Shown piece by piece: positions 1 to 7,214 of a stretch of DNA of 34,039 bases (positions are counted from its first letter, which is position 1; the number at the start of each line of letters is the position of its first letter). Origin of the DNA: DATBDE01 sp036270095. GTDB lineage: Bacteria > Actinomycetota > Thermoleophilia > Solirubrobacterales > Solirubrobacteraceae. The stretch is from contig DATBDE010000081.1 of assembly GCA_036270095.1 (NCBI GenBank), positions 1 through 34,039 of the forward strand. The letters are read 5' to 3'. The notes under the pieces were generated by a model. That model had not been told where the DNA came from and ran no database searches. It saw nothing but the letters and a program-made list of their open reading frames with translations. The translations under genes and the position numbers were made by a program.

Positions 1-65
1 CGGTGGACGAAACCGCCCACAACGGTTTTCAAGACCGCGGCCTTTGGGCCGAAATGCCTTCACGC
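1..65 (-). tRNA. partial tRNA-Ser-like gene, anticodon TGA, cut by the window edge
   Basis: Read on the minus strand, a clean anticodon arm is visible: stem GCGGT/ACCGT around loop CTTGAAA, giving anticodon TGA (plus-strand bases 29-31), which reads serine UCA codons. It is followed by the beginning of a long variable arm, as expected for a class II tRNA such as tRNA-Ser. The T arm and 3' acceptor lie outside the window. The 5' part is unusual: instead of a normal D arm with AG..GG loop residues, there is a five-pair stem CGGCC/GGCCG with a CAAA loop. The 5' end near 65 is an estimate. A selenocysteine tRNA would need anticodon TCA, so that is less likely; a noncanonical serine-type tRNA or a decayed copy are both possible. 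Confidence 0.55.
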
Positions 66-84
66 TCTGTTGTGTGCCGGCCAA

Positions 85-126
<42 letters not shown>

Positions 127-130
127 TCGT

Positions 131-315
131 GGGACACGAGAACAGCCCGTCACCGTGTCACCCTCGCCGAGGGTGCGGGTGTCACCGTCCGGTCGCCGCG
201 ACGCCGCTCGGACGCGTGGGTCGATGCTTGCTCGGCTGGGGTTCGGATCGCCCGGACTTCCCGGTCCAGAGCGGTTGACGGCCGCTGCCGCCGGGTGCTG
301 GACGGGCCGTTCTAG
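131..315. other. gene-free spacer with a short perfect hairpin
   Basis: No credible coding frame is seen between the tRNA fragment and tRNA-Arg. Bases 159-175 form a perfect seven-pair hairpin (CACCCTC, loop GCC, GAGGGTG) inside a GTCACCG-rich stretch. There is no T run after it on either strand, so it is not a classical intrinsic terminator; it may be a processing or pausing signal in the tRNA transcript. Confidence 0.4.
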
Positions 316-390
316 CGCCCCCGCCAGGACTCGAACCTGGGACCTGCGGAGTAGAAATCCGCTGCTCTGATCCAGCTGAGCTACGGGGGC
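316..390 (-). tRNA. tRNA-Arg(TCT)
   Basis: A complete 75-nt cloverleaf on the minus strand. The acceptor is GCCCCCG paired with CGGGGGC, followed by T8-A9, a four-pair D stem GCTC/GAGC, an anticodon stem GCGGA/TCCGC with loop TTTCTAC, a variable loop AGGTC, and T arm CCAGG-TTCGAGT-CCTGG with discriminator G. The anticodon TCT (plus-strand bases 353-355) decodes AGA arginine codons. The CCA end is not encoded. Confidence 0.96.
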
Positions 391-403
391 TCGACTGACA
401 ATC

Positions 404-409
404 TAGAGT
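404..409 (+). promoter_or_regulatory. -10-like box TAGAGT before the RibD-C reductase
   Basis: TAGAGT ends eight bases before the ATG at 418, so transcription would begin at or next to the start codon. No Shine-Dalgarno sequence and no clear -35 box are seen. Confidence 0.4.
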
Positions 410-417
410 CGGCGCGG

Positions 418-1146
418 ATGGCTGCGGGCGAGTTGCACACGCTGCTGGAGACCGAGACGTCGCAGCCGCTGGCCGAACGCGAGCCTCCCGGCGACCGGCC
501 GTGGGTCGCGCTGAACATGGCCTCGAGCGCCGACGGGCGTGCCGCCGTCGGCGGCACGTCGGGCGGGCTGGGCGGCGAGGCCGACCATCGCCAGTTCGCG
601 GCGCTGCGCCGCGAGACCGACTGCGTGCTCGTCGGGACGGGGACGCTCGCGACCGAGCGCTACGGCTCGATCATCCGCGACGCCGCGGTCAGGGAGGAGC
701 GCGTGCACGCCGGCCGGACGCCCCAGCCGATGTGCTGCATCGTCTCCCGCTCGGGCCGGGTGCCGCTCGACATCCCGCTGTTCCACGACCCCGAGCAGTT
801 GGTCGCGCTCTACACCGGCGCGCCGGTCGCGCTCGAAGGCGTGGAGGCCGACGTCGATGTGGACCCCGCCTCGCCGGGCTTCGCCGCCGCGCTGAGCGAC
901 CTGCACACCCGCCGCGACGTGCGCGTCGTGCTGTGCGAGGGCGGTCCGCGCGTCGTCGGCGCGCTGCTCGCGCAGGGGCTCCTGGACGAGCTCTTCCTCA
1001 CCCTCTCACCCCTGCTCGTCGGCGGCGGGGTCAAGAACGTCATTGAGGGCCCGGGCCTGTCAGCTCCGGTGCCGCTCGAGCTCATCCGCGTGCTCGAGAG
1101 CGACGGCTACCTGTTCCTGCGCTACCTCGTCGCGCAGCCCGGGTGA
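418..1146 (+). CDS. RibD C-terminal / dihydrofolate-reductase-like pyrimidine reductase family protein
   Basis: A 242-residue protein of the RibD_C (DHFR-like) fold, the NADPH-dependent reductases that include the riboflavin-pathway pyrimidine reductase. The N-terminal part carries LNMASSADGRAA and the region TDCVLVGTGTLATERYG. The C-terminal part carries the typical VVLCEGGPRVVGALL and LSPLLVGGG segments that shape the NADPH site. It lacks the deaminase half of bifunctional RibD. No other riboflavin gene is nearby, so assignment to riboflavin synthesis is uncertain; stand-alone members often have unknown substrates. The ATG lies eight bases after a TAGAGT box. The stop codon overlaps the GTG start of the next gene (GTGA), indicating translational coupling. 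Confidence 0.85.
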   Translation: MAAGELHTLLETETSQPLAEREPPGDRPWVALNMASSADGRAAVGGTSGGLGGEADHRQFAALRRETDCVLVGTGTLATERYGSIIRDAAVREERVHAGRTPQPMCCIVSRSGRVPLDIPLFHDPEQLVALYTGAPVALEGVEADVDVDPASPGFAAALSDLHTRRDVRVVLCEGGPRVVGALLAQGLLDELFLTLSPLLVGGGVKNVIEGPGLSAPVPLELIRVLESDGYLFLRYLVAQPG

Positions 1147-1574
1147 CCTTCGGCGCGCGCTGGACCTGCCCGCGCTGCGGCCGCGCGTTCGCGGCCCGCA
1201 ACCAGACCCACGCATGTGGGCGTTGGGACCTCGAGCGCCACCTCGACGGCAAGCCCGAGGCGGTGGTGGCGACGTTCTGGGCCGTGGTCGACGCCGCCCG
1301 GGCGGCCGGCCCGTTCGACCTCATCCCCGAGAAGACGCGCGTGGCGCTGCACGCGCGCATGAGCTTCGCCGCGCTGGTGCTGCGCACGCGCTGGCTCGAC
1401 GGGCACGTCGTGCTCGCGCGGCGGCTGGAGTCGCCGCGCTTCCGGCGCATCGAGACCTACTCGCCCCGCAACCACCTGCACGCGTTCCGGCTGCCGGGGC
1501 CGGACGAGGTCGACGACGACGTCCGGGCCTGGCTGGCCGAGGCCTACGAGGTCGGCATGCAGCGGCACCTATAG
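1143..1574 (+). CDS. DUF5655 domain protein
   Basis: A 143-residue protein matching the DUF5655 type. The N terminus has a zinc-ribbon-like set of ligands (C9, C12, H23, C25). The remainder, about residues 28-140, contains LIPEKTRVALHARMSFAALV and YSPRNHLHAFRL, characteristic of this small cytosolic family, whose fold resembles DNA-transport or YdhG-type domains. Its function is not established. The GTG start overlaps the preceding stop by four bases, so it is probably co-expressed with the reductase. Its own TAG stop is the first half of the -10-like box of the next gene. Confidence 0.75.
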   Translation: MTFGARWTCPRCGRAFAARNQTHACGRWDLERHLDGKPEAVVATFWAVVDAARAAGPFDLIPEKTRVALHARMSFAALVLRTRWLDGHVVLARRLESPRFRRIETYSPRNHLHAFRLPGPDEVDDDVRAWLAEAYEVGMQRHL

Positions 1575-1577
1575 GGT
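1572..1577 (+). promoter_or_regulatory. -10-like box TAGGGT overlapping a stop codon
   Basis: The TAG stop of the DUF5655 gene forms the first three bases of TAGGGT, which ends eight bases before the GTG start at 1586. This spacing fits leaderless initiation. The AGGG could alternatively act as a weak ribosome binding site. Confidence 0.35.
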
Positions 1578-1585
1578 GCGCGACC

Positions 1586-2341
1586 GTGAGTGCCCAGCGC
1601 GGGATCTTCGTGGCGCCGTTCGACGAGCTGTATGACCCCAACCTGCTCGCCGGCCTGGCCGCGCGGGCCGAGGAGCGCGGCTGGGACGGCTTCTTCGTGT
1701 GGGACCACGTGCGCTACTCGGCGCCGGCGAGCGCCGTGGCCGATCCCTGGGTGGCGCTGTCCGCGATCGCCGCGGCGACCGAGCGCGTCCGCATTGGGCC
1801 TCTGGTCACGCCGCTGTCGCGCCGGCGGGTGCACAAGCTCGCGCGCGAGACCGTGACACTCGACCACCTGAGCAAGGGGCGGCTCGTGCTCGGTGCCGGC
1901 CTGGGCTCGCACAACCACGGCGAGCTGGCGCCGTTCGGCGAGGTCGAGGACCCCCGCGAGCGCGCCCGGCTGCTGGACACCGGGCTGCGCAAGCTGGCCG
2001 CGTACTGGGCCGGGGAGCTCGACCCCAAGCCGGTGCAGCGCCCGCGCATCCCGGTGTGGATCGCCGCGCGCTGGCCCGCGCGGCGGCCGGTGCGACGCGC
2101 GGCGCGCTGGGACGGGCTCTTCCCGATCGAGCTGCCCGGCCCCGACGCGCTGGCCGAGCTCGCCGCCGACGTGCGCGAGCTGCGCCACGGCTCGACCGCC
2201 CCGTTCGACCTCGTCGTCACCAACCCGCCCGGCACCGAGATCGGGCCGTGGGAGGCCGCCGGCGCGACCTGGTGCCTGACCGGCTTTGACTCGACGCCGA
2301 AGGAGGCCGCAGTGCGTGAGGTGATCGAGGCCGGGCCCTAA
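1586..2341 (+). CDS. LLM-class (probably F420-dependent) oxidoreductase
   Basis: A 251-residue luciferase-like monooxygenase family protein. The first residues after the GTG start, GIFVAPFDELYDPNLLAGLA, begin the TIM barrel. WDGFFVWDHV, IAAATERVRIGPLVTPLSRR and LDHLSKGRLVLGAGLG are hallmarks of the F420-binding LLM class. It is shorter than the usual 290-340 residues, missing part of the C-terminal barrel extension, as in several compact actinobacterial members. The substrate cannot be inferred. An in-frame open region continues upstream to 1043, but that lies inside other genes and lacks family similarity, so GTG 1586 is preferred. Its stop shares bases with the stop of the convergent LuxR regulator. 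Confidence 0.85.
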   Translation: MSAQRGIFVAPFDELYDPNLLAGLAARAEERGWDGFFVWDHVRYSAPASAVADPWVALSAIAAATERVRIGPLVTPLSRRRVHKLARETVTLDHLSKGRLVLGAGLGSHNHGELAPFGEVEDPRERARLLDTGLRKLAAYWAGELDPKPVQRPRIPVWIAARWPARRPVRRAARWDGLFPIELPGPDALAELAADVRELRHGSTAPFDLVVTNPPGTEIGPWEAAGATWCLTGFDSTPKEAAVREVIEAGP

Positions 2342-3465
2342 GGGGCCCCGCGCGGGCGAGGCGCGTCGACGAACGACGCGTCGTCGCCGACCGGCACCAG
2401 ATCCTGGATCCGGGGCAGGTGCTCGCCGAAGAACAGCATCGCCGAGAGCTCGCCGCGCGTCCGGGCACCGGTCTTCTCGAAGATCGCCTTGAGGTGATCG
2501 TTGACCGTGTGGGGCGAGATCCCCAGCCGCTGCGCCGCCTGTTGCGCGGTCGCGCCGCGCAGGGCGAGCTGAGCCACCTCCTGCTCGCGGGCGGTCAGGC
2601 CGTAGGCCTTGAGCAGTACCGGCGCCACGAGGGTCGGGTGCGCGCGCTGGAGGAAGATCGCCACCTGTCCCCGAGGCGCCGCCCCCATGCGGCCGCCGTG
2701 GAGCACGAGCCAGCGGCCGGCGGGCGTCCGGACCGTCGCGGTCGGCAGGCTCTGGGTGCTCGCCCGCGTGGCGGTGGCCACCGCGTGCAGCGCCGGTGCG
2801 CGCAGGCCGTCCTCGGGGGTGGTGCCGGAAAGCTCGGCCAGCAGCGGCTCAGCGGTCGACGACACGCGGATGGGGTCGTTGCCCGCGTCGAGCTCGACGA
2901 CGCCCGGCGGCTCGGGCGCCGGCGCCGCCGCGGGCTCGGTCGCCTCGGCCACGAGGCCGCGCCGCACGGCCCGAGCGAACAGGCTGGAGGCGCCGGACAG
3001 GAGCTCGACGTCGCGATCCTCGAAGTCGGGCGCGCCGGCACGGCGGACGAGGATGAGCGCGCCCCAGGTCGCCCCGTCCGCGACGAAGGCGCTGCGGAGC
3101 TCGGCACCCATACCGGCCGGGGCGAGCAGGTCACGGAAGCGCGGGCTCCGCTCGGGGTGGCCGCCGGTCGCGTCGCTCAGCGTGGCCGCCTTGCGCCGGG
3201 CCGCGGCGAGGTCGGCGAACTTGTTGACGTCGTTCACCGCGTACTCGTTGTCGGCGAGGACCGGGAAGTGGTCGGAGATGTCCTGCAGCCGGTGCTGGGT
3301 GATGAGATCCGAGCCCGGGTCGAGGGTGTGCCAGCACGCGCCGTCGAACGGCAGGACGCGCTTGAGCCGCGGCGCCGCCTCGTCGAAGAACTCGGCCCGC
3401 GAGGACGCGCGCAGCGCCAGCCGTCCGAGGTCGTCGAGGACCCAGCGCGGGTCGGTCGTCGCCAT
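2338..3465 (-). CDS. LuxR-family transcriptional regulator with GAF-like sensor
   Basis: A 375-residue regulator. Residues about 10-170 look like a GAF domain (FDGACWHTLDPGSDLITQHR, then WGALILVRRAGAPDF); about 190-275 may be a second, PAS-like segment after an Ala/Pro-rich linker. The C-terminal helix-turn-helix is clear: LTAREQEVAQLALRG, AQRLGISPHTVNDHLKAIF, the LuxR/GerE DNA-binding fold. There is no receiver domain, so it is probably a one-component sensor of an unknown small ligand. The ATG follows TAGGCT by six bases. The gene is convergent with the LLM oxidoreductase and overlaps it by four bases (CTAA). Its targets are not evident. Confidence 0.88.
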   Translation of the reverse strand: MATTDPRWVLDDLGRLALRASSRAEFFDEAAPRLKRVLPFDGACWHTLDPGSDLITQHRLQDISDHFPVLADNEYAVNDVNKFADLAAARRKAATLSDATGGHPERSPRFRDLLAPAGMGAELRSAFVADGATWGALILVRRAGAPDFEDRDVELLSGASSLFARAVRRGLVAEATEPAAAPAPEPPGVVELDAGNDPIRVSSTAEPLLAELSGTTPEDGLRAPALHAVATATRASTQSLPTATVRTPAGRWLVLHGGRMGAAPRGQVAIFLQRAHPTLVAPVLLKAYGLTAREQEVAQLALRGATAQQAAQRLGISPHTVNDHLKAIFEKTGARTRGELSAMLFFGEHLPRIQDLVPVGDDASFVDAPRPRGAP

Positions 3466-3471
3466 CGGGCG

Positions 3472-3477
3472 AGCCTA
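3472..3477 (-). promoter_or_regulatory. -10-like box TAGGCT before the LuxR regulator
   Basis: TAGGCT on the minus strand ends six bases before the ATG at 3465, fitting a leaderless start. No Shine-Dalgarno motif lies between them. Confidence 0.4.
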
Positions 3478-3533
3478 ACCCCCCCGAGGATTCGGGATGG
3501 CCGCCCGGCCGGCGTGCCCCGACCATCGCGGTC

Positions 3534-4412
3534 ATGACCACACAGAGCTACACCACCACCCATGCCGTCCGCGAGGCGACGCTCGACGACGCCGATGCCT
3601 GCGGGCGGATCTTCTACGACGCGTTCGCGTCGCTCGCCGAGCGTCACAACCTGCCGATCGAGGCCGGCTCCCCCGAGTTCACGCATTTCCACGTGGGCTC
3701 GATGCTCGGGGGCGAGGGCTTCGCCGGGATGGTCGTCGAGCGCGACGAGGCGGTCGTCGGGGCCGCCTTCGTGGACGAGCGCGGGCCGATCGCGGGGATC
3801 GGGCCGGTGGTCGTGGACCCCGGAGCTCAGGACGACGGCGTCGGCCGCGCCCTCATGGCGGCGGCCGTGGCGCGGTCGCGGGAGCGCGGCGCCGCGGGCA
3901 TCCGGCTCGTCCAGACCGCTTACCACTACCGGTCCCTCTCGTTGTATGCGAAGGTCGGCTTCGTCGTGCGCGAGCCCCTGTCGGTCGTGCAGGGTCCGGT
4001 CCCGGCCGTCGCTGTCCCGGGGGTGGCCACGCGGCCCGCGGACGCGGCCGACGTCGAGGCCTGCGCCGCATTGTGTGCGCGCGTCCACGGCCACGACCGC
4101 AGCGGCGAGTTGCGCGACGCCATCTCCGCCGGCACGGCGACGATCGCGGAGCGCGCCGGGTCGGTGACCGGCTACGCGACCGGGTTCGGGTACGGGTGGC
4201 ACGCCGTGGGCACGGCCAACGAGGACGTGATGGCCCTGCTCGCGTCCGCGGAGGCGTTCATGGGCCTCGGCGTGCTCGTGCCGTCGCGCAACGCCGAGCT
4301 TCTGCAGTGGTGTCTGGACCACGGCCTGCGCATCGTGCAGCAGTCGACGCTGATGACGATCGGGCTCTACAACGAGCCGGCGGGGGCGTGGCTCCCGTCG
4401 ATCGTGTACTAG
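3534..4412 (+). CDS. GNAT-family N-acetyltransferase with two GNAT-like domains
   Basis: A 292-residue protein. The first GNAT domain, about residues 1-160, has the acetyl-CoA-binding motif A region VVDPGAQDDGVGRALMAAAV followed by a beta-strand/helix pair ending YAKVGF. Residues about 165-290 look like a second, degenerate GNAT half (DAADVEACAALCARVHGHDR, then LASAEAFMGLGVLVPSRNAEL). This arrangement is common in actinobacterial tandem GNAT proteins of unknown substrate. It stands alone, facing the LuxR gene head to head across 68 bases, and shares a CTAG with the convergent HAD gene, in which both stop codons are embedded. The ATG is the first in-frame start after the regulator's promoter. 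Confidence 0.85.
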   Translation: MTTQSYTTTHAVREATLDDADACGRIFYDAFASLAERHNLPIEAGSPEFTHFHVGSMLGGEGFAGMVVERDEAVVGAAFVDERGPIAGIGPVVVDPGAQDDGVGRALMAAAVARSRERGAAGIRLVQTAYHYRSLSLYAKVGFVVREPLSVVQGPVPAVAVPGVATRPADAADVEACAALCARVHGHDRSGELRDAISAGTATIAERAGSVTGYATGFGYGWHAVGTANEDVMALLASAEAFMGLGVLVPSRNAELLQWCLDHGLRIVQQSTLMTIGLYNEPAGAWLPSIVY

Positions 4413-5080
4413 GCGACGAGCTCGTCGAGGACGTCCGCCAGCCCGTTGAGGTCGCCGCGCTCGCGTGTCGGCGGCGGGTGGGCGTCCTCGCCCAGCCGGT
4501 TGATCCACACCGACGGGATCCCCAGCTCGCCCGCGGGCACGACGTCGTGGAAGTGGCTCTGCGCGACGTGGACGTGGCGGGCCGGGTCGGCCCCGTAGGT
4601 CTCGTAGAAGACGCGCCAGTGCCCGTGCTGCGGCTTGTAGGAGCCGATCTCGGAGGCCACCACCGCGCCGTCGAAGGGCACGCCGATGGCCTGCATCGAC
4701 GCCTCGATGAGGTCGCGGTCGCTGTTGGTCAGCGCGACCAGGCGCCAGCCGCGGTCGTGGGTCTCGGCCAGCGCCCCGGGCACCTCGGCGAACACGGGCC
4801 AGTCGGGGAGGGAGCGGCCGAGCGCGTCGCGCTCGCCGTCGGGCAGCACCATCCCCTCGTCATCGGCGATCTGCGCCAGCACCGTCGCCATCACGTCGCG
4901 GTAGCGGGCATCGGGCTGCGCCCGCTGGACCCGCGGCTCGATGACGTGGTAGCGGGCGAGCAGCGGCTCCTGTGCGTCGGCGCCGAACAGCCGCCCGAGC
5001 TGCCCGCCGATCCCGGCATTCCAGTCGACGAGCGTGCCGTAGCAGTCGAAGGTGGCCCAGCGAGGCGCAGCGTCGGCCAT
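4409..5080 (-). CDS. haloacid dehalogenase type II-like HAD hydrolase
   Basis: A 223-residue HAD-superfamily protein. Motif I is FDCYGTLVDW, with the nucleophile Asp in FDCYGT. Motif II is VALTNSD, and the Lys of motif III is in EIGSYKPQHGHWRVFYE. Motif IV departs from the usual DD pattern, with VAQSHFHDVVPAGELGIPSVWINR, where the last Asp remains. The sequence style (CYGTLVDWNAGI; GIPSVWINR) is that of the L-2-haloacid dehalogenase type II branch, though many such proteins are phosphatases with other substrates. The ATG lies six bases after a TACCGT box, just behind tRNA-Pro on the same strand. Convergent with the GNAT gene. Confidence 0.87.
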   Translation of the reverse strand: MADAAPRWATFDCYGTLVDWNAGIGGQLGRLFGADAQEPLLARYHVIEPRVQRAQPDARYRDVMATVLAQIADDEGMVLPDGERDALGRSLPDWPVFAEVPGALAETHDRGWRLVALTNSDRDLIEASMQAIGVPFDGAVVASEIGSYKPQHGHWRVFYETYGADPARHVHVAQSHFHDVVPAGELGIPSVWINRLGEDAHPPPTRERGDLNGLADVLDELVA

Positions 5081-5086
5081 CCCGGC

Positions 5087-5092
5087 ACGGTA
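5087..5092 (-). promoter_or_regulatory. -10-like box TACCGT before the HAD gene
   Basis: TACCGT on the minus strand ends six bases before the ATG at 5080. The corresponding -35 position falls in the 3' end of tRNA-Pro and shows no consensus. Confidence 0.35.
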
Positions 5093-5107
5093 TTGAACCG
5101 GCGAGCA

Positions 5108-5181
5108 TCGGGGTGGCCGGATTTGAACCGGCGGCCTCCGCCACCCAAAGGCGGCGCTCTTCCAAGCTGAGCTACACCCCG
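5108..5181 (-). tRNA. tRNA-Pro(TGG)
   Basis: A complete 74-nt cloverleaf on the minus strand. Acceptor CGGGGTG pairs with CACCCCG, discriminator A. The D stem is GCTC/GAGC. The anticodon stem is CCGCC/GGCGG with loop TTTGGGT, giving anticodon TGG (plus bases 5145-5147) for CCA proline codons. The T arm is GCCGG-TTCAAAT-CCGGC. Its 5' end carries the stop codon of the upstream pseudogene, which is read on the same strand. Confidence 0.96.
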
Positions 5182-5831
5182 CTGCTGGCGGAGATTAGCC
5201 ACTGGTCCTGCAGCGAATCGATCCATCCCTGCAGCTGGGCGCGCAATTGCGTGTCGTTTACGCCGACGGTCAGCACCCTGTAGCGACATCGCCAGCGGCG
5301 GTGCGCGAGCTGGGCGCTGTTGGACTTGCGCTGGAAGCGCACCACCGCCCGATCGATGCCCAGGGCAGCGCCCCAGAACGCCCGCAACTGGTCGAGTTCT
5401 TGGTCCGCGTGGTGCTGGACGCGGTAGAAGCGGGGCCGGTCGGACAGCCGGCCGAGCCATACGTCCGCGAGCCGCATCGTGACCGCTCGGAGTTGCACAG
5501 CGACACCACGTTCCGGCTGCGCTTGTAGCCCTCCGCGATGTACAGCGTCACGAAGTCGCGGAACAGCGGGTCCTCGGCCAGCGCCGCGAACGTGCGCCGG
5601 CCCTCGGCGTAGGCCTGCTCGCGCAGCCGCCGGTACTTGGCCTGCATCGCCGCGTTGCCGAGCCGCTGGCCGCGGTTCTGGCGGCCGGTGCGCTCGAGCG
5701 GCAGGTCGCGCACCCACAGGTAGACCGTGGTGCGGGACAGCGCCAGGCACTCGGCCAGCTCGTCGATGGTCAGCCGTTGCTCGCGGCGCAGGCGGCTGCG
5801 CCTTGTCGCGCAGGTAGGCCGGGTAGGCCAC
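5172..5831 (-). pseudogene. frameshifted HTH / LAGLIDADG-like protein gene abutting tRNA-Pro
   Basis: The reading begins at GTG 5831 (MAYPAYLRDKA). It continues after a one-base shift near 5790 as LRREQRLTIDELAECLALSR and TTVYLWVRDLP, a helix-turn-helix, then FRDFVTLYIAEGYKRSRNVV. A second shift near 5490 (about four bases missing relative to the expected NSDP.. segment) returns to the first frame with RLADVWLGRLSDRP, FQRKSNSAQL and VLTVGVNDTQLRAQLQ. The middle segment, LYIAEGYK...SLCNS, resembles the LAGLIDADG homing-endonuclease core, so DNA recognition is inferred; nuclease activity is not shown. The TAG stop lies within tRNA-Pro, ten bases of which overlap the frame. With two frameshifts it is most simply a pseudogene, although an assembly error is possible. 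Confidence 0.7.
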
Positions 5832-5837
5832 GGGACG

Positions 5838-5843
5838 AAGCTA
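5838..5843 (-). promoter_or_regulatory. -10-like box TAGCTT before the pseudogene start
   Basis: TAGCTT on the minus strand ends six bases before GTG 5831, the same geometry as at intact genes in this window. Confidence 0.3.
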
Positions 5844-5883
5844 CGGCGCGAGACGCCTGCGCGCCCGGGTCTGCGCAAAGTTG

Positions 5884-6330
5884 TCACAAAGTCAGGTGCA
5901 TCCACGCCGCCGGGCCGAAGCGCGTCTGCGCCGGCTCGCCCTCGACGAACCCCACCCGCTCGTAGAACCCCGTGGCCCGCGGGTTCGCGATCACCGAGAT
6001 CCGCTGCGCGCCCTCGGCCCGCGCCCGCTGCACCGCATCCGCCACCAGCGCGCGCCCCACGCCACCGCGCATGGCCGCCGGCTCCACGAACAGGCCGTCG
6101 AGCTCGGAGGCACCGTCCCGCGGAGCGAGCAGCACCGAGAAGCCGAGCAGCTCGCCGGCCCCGCTCTCGGCGACCCGCACGCGCCCGTCCGCGACGAGCG
6201 CCGCCTCGAGCGCGATCGCGTCGGGATGCGCCGCCAGGTCGTCCCGGTACTCCTCCCACACGTCCGACGCGCGCCGCTGGAGCGCCTCGAGCGCCGCGCG
6301 CTCGGACGACACCGCGCCGCGCACCCTCAC
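5884..6330 (-). CDS. GNAT-family N-acetyltransferase
   Basis: A 148-residue single-domain acetyltransferase. The core has ELLGFSVLLAP, ELDGLFVEPAAMRGGVGRAL (motif A, with the acetyl-CoA pyrophosphate loop GGVGRAL), and ISVIANPRATGFYERVGF (motif B, ending in the common FYERVGF). The family transfers an acetyl group to an amine; the acceptor is unknown. The GTG at 6330 overlaps the TGA stop of the upstream crotonase gene (GTGA), which fixes the likely start and indicates translational coupling; the frame remains open further upstream only through the shadow of that gene. It is the last gene of a three-gene operon. Confidence 0.85.
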   Translation of the reverse strand: MRVRGAVSSERAALEALQRRASDVWEEYRDDLAAHPDAIALEAALVADGRVRVAESGAGELLGFSVLLAPRDGASELDGLFVEPAAMRGGVGRALVADAVQRARAEGAQRISVIANPRATGFYERVGFVEGEPAQTRFGPAAWMHLTL

Positions 6331-7214
6331 GGCTCGATGACGTGCGACGGGTCGGGCCGTCGCTCCGGCGGCGCCTGGCTGTAGTCCCCGAACGGGGCGT
6401 CGCGCTCGGCGACCACCGAGCGCACGCCCTCGGCCTCGGCCCGGCGGATCCACTCGATCGCCTCCGGTGTGTTACGCATGAGCCCGTCCAGGATCGGCCC
6501 GAGCGTCTGCGTCGAGGCCAGGCCCATGTTCTCGTACGCGTGGTTGACCACGAGCTTCATCGCCGCCAGCTGCGACGGCGGGATCGAGGCCAACTCCCCC
6601 GCCAGCGCCGCCACCCGCGCCTCGAGCTCCCCGAACGGCACCGCCTCGTTGATGAGCTCGACATCGGCCGCTTCGCGCCCGGTCAGCGGCTTGCCCGTCA
6701 GCGCATGCTGCTTGGCCCGCGCCAGCCCCAGCCGGTAGACCCACATGCCCGACAGGTACGCGCCCCACATGCGCGAGTACGGCGTGCCGATGACCGCGTC
6801 CTCGGACGCGACGATGAGGTCGCAGCAGAGCGCGAAGTCGCTCCCGCCCCCGACGCACCACCCGTGCACCTGCGCGATGACCGGCTTGGGCGCACGCCAC
6901 ACGCTCATGAACTTCTGCGTCGGCGACAGCTCCGGCGCCGTGGCCAGCGCGAAGTCCTTGCCCGGGTCCCAGGCGCCGTCGGTGGTGATCCACTCGTCCC
7001 AGTGGTGGAACCCGACGCCGAAGTCGTACCCGGCGCAGAAGGCGCGCCCGGCGCCCCGCACCACGATCACCCGGACGGTCGGGTCACGCACCGCCTGCCC
7101 CACGCACTGCTCCACCTCGTCGGGCATCGGCGGGACGATCGTGTTCAGCGCCTCCGGCCGGTTCAGGGTGATCGTCGCCACCGGCCCGGCGACGTCGTAG
7201 AGGACGGTCTCCAT
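6327..7214 (-). CDS. crotonase-fold enoyl-CoA hydratase/isomerase family protein
   Basis: A 295-residue crotonase-family protein. VATITLNRPEALN, the oxyanion-hole strand VRGAGRAFCAGYDFG, and HGWCVGGGSDFALCCDLIVA are family signatures. The two glutamates that catalyse hydration in mitochondrial enoyl-CoA hydratase are not conserved: the first site reads GGGSD and the second IGTPYSRMWG. The actual reaction on an acyl-CoA is therefore open (hydratase, isomerase, hydrolase or dehalogenase are all known in the fold). The ATG shares one base with the preceding TGA (TGATG). Middle gene of an operon with another crotonase and a GNAT protein. A very long open minus frame runs upstream of this ATG but is a shadow of the neighbouring genes. 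Confidence 0.86.
   Translation of the reverse strand: METVLYDVAGPVATITLNRPEALNTIVPPMPDEVEQCVGQAVRDPTVRVIVVRGAGRAFCAGYDFGVGFHHWDEWITTDGAWDPGKDFALATAPELSPTQKFMSVWRAPKPVIAQVHGWCVGGGSDFALCCDLIVASEDAVIGTPYSRMWGAYLSGMWVYRLGLARAKQHALTGKPLTGREAADVELINEAVPFGELEARVAALAGELASIPPSQLAAMKLVVNHAYENMGLASTQTLGPILDGLMRNTPEAIEWIRRAEAEGVRSVVAERDAPFGDYSQAPPERRPDPSHVIEP

Noticed and set aside
1..65. Selenocysteine tRNA
   Set aside because: The anticodon is TGA, not TCA, and no selenoprotein or sel genes are seen; the Sec-like D stem alone is not sufficient.
159..175. Intrinsic terminator for the tRNA genes
   Set aside because: The hairpin is perfect but short, and no T run follows on either strand.
5172..5831. 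Programmed frameshifting in the HTH gene
   Set aside because: Two separate shifts in opposite sense, without slippery heptamers, with a probable small deletion at the second site, are more like decay or assembly error.
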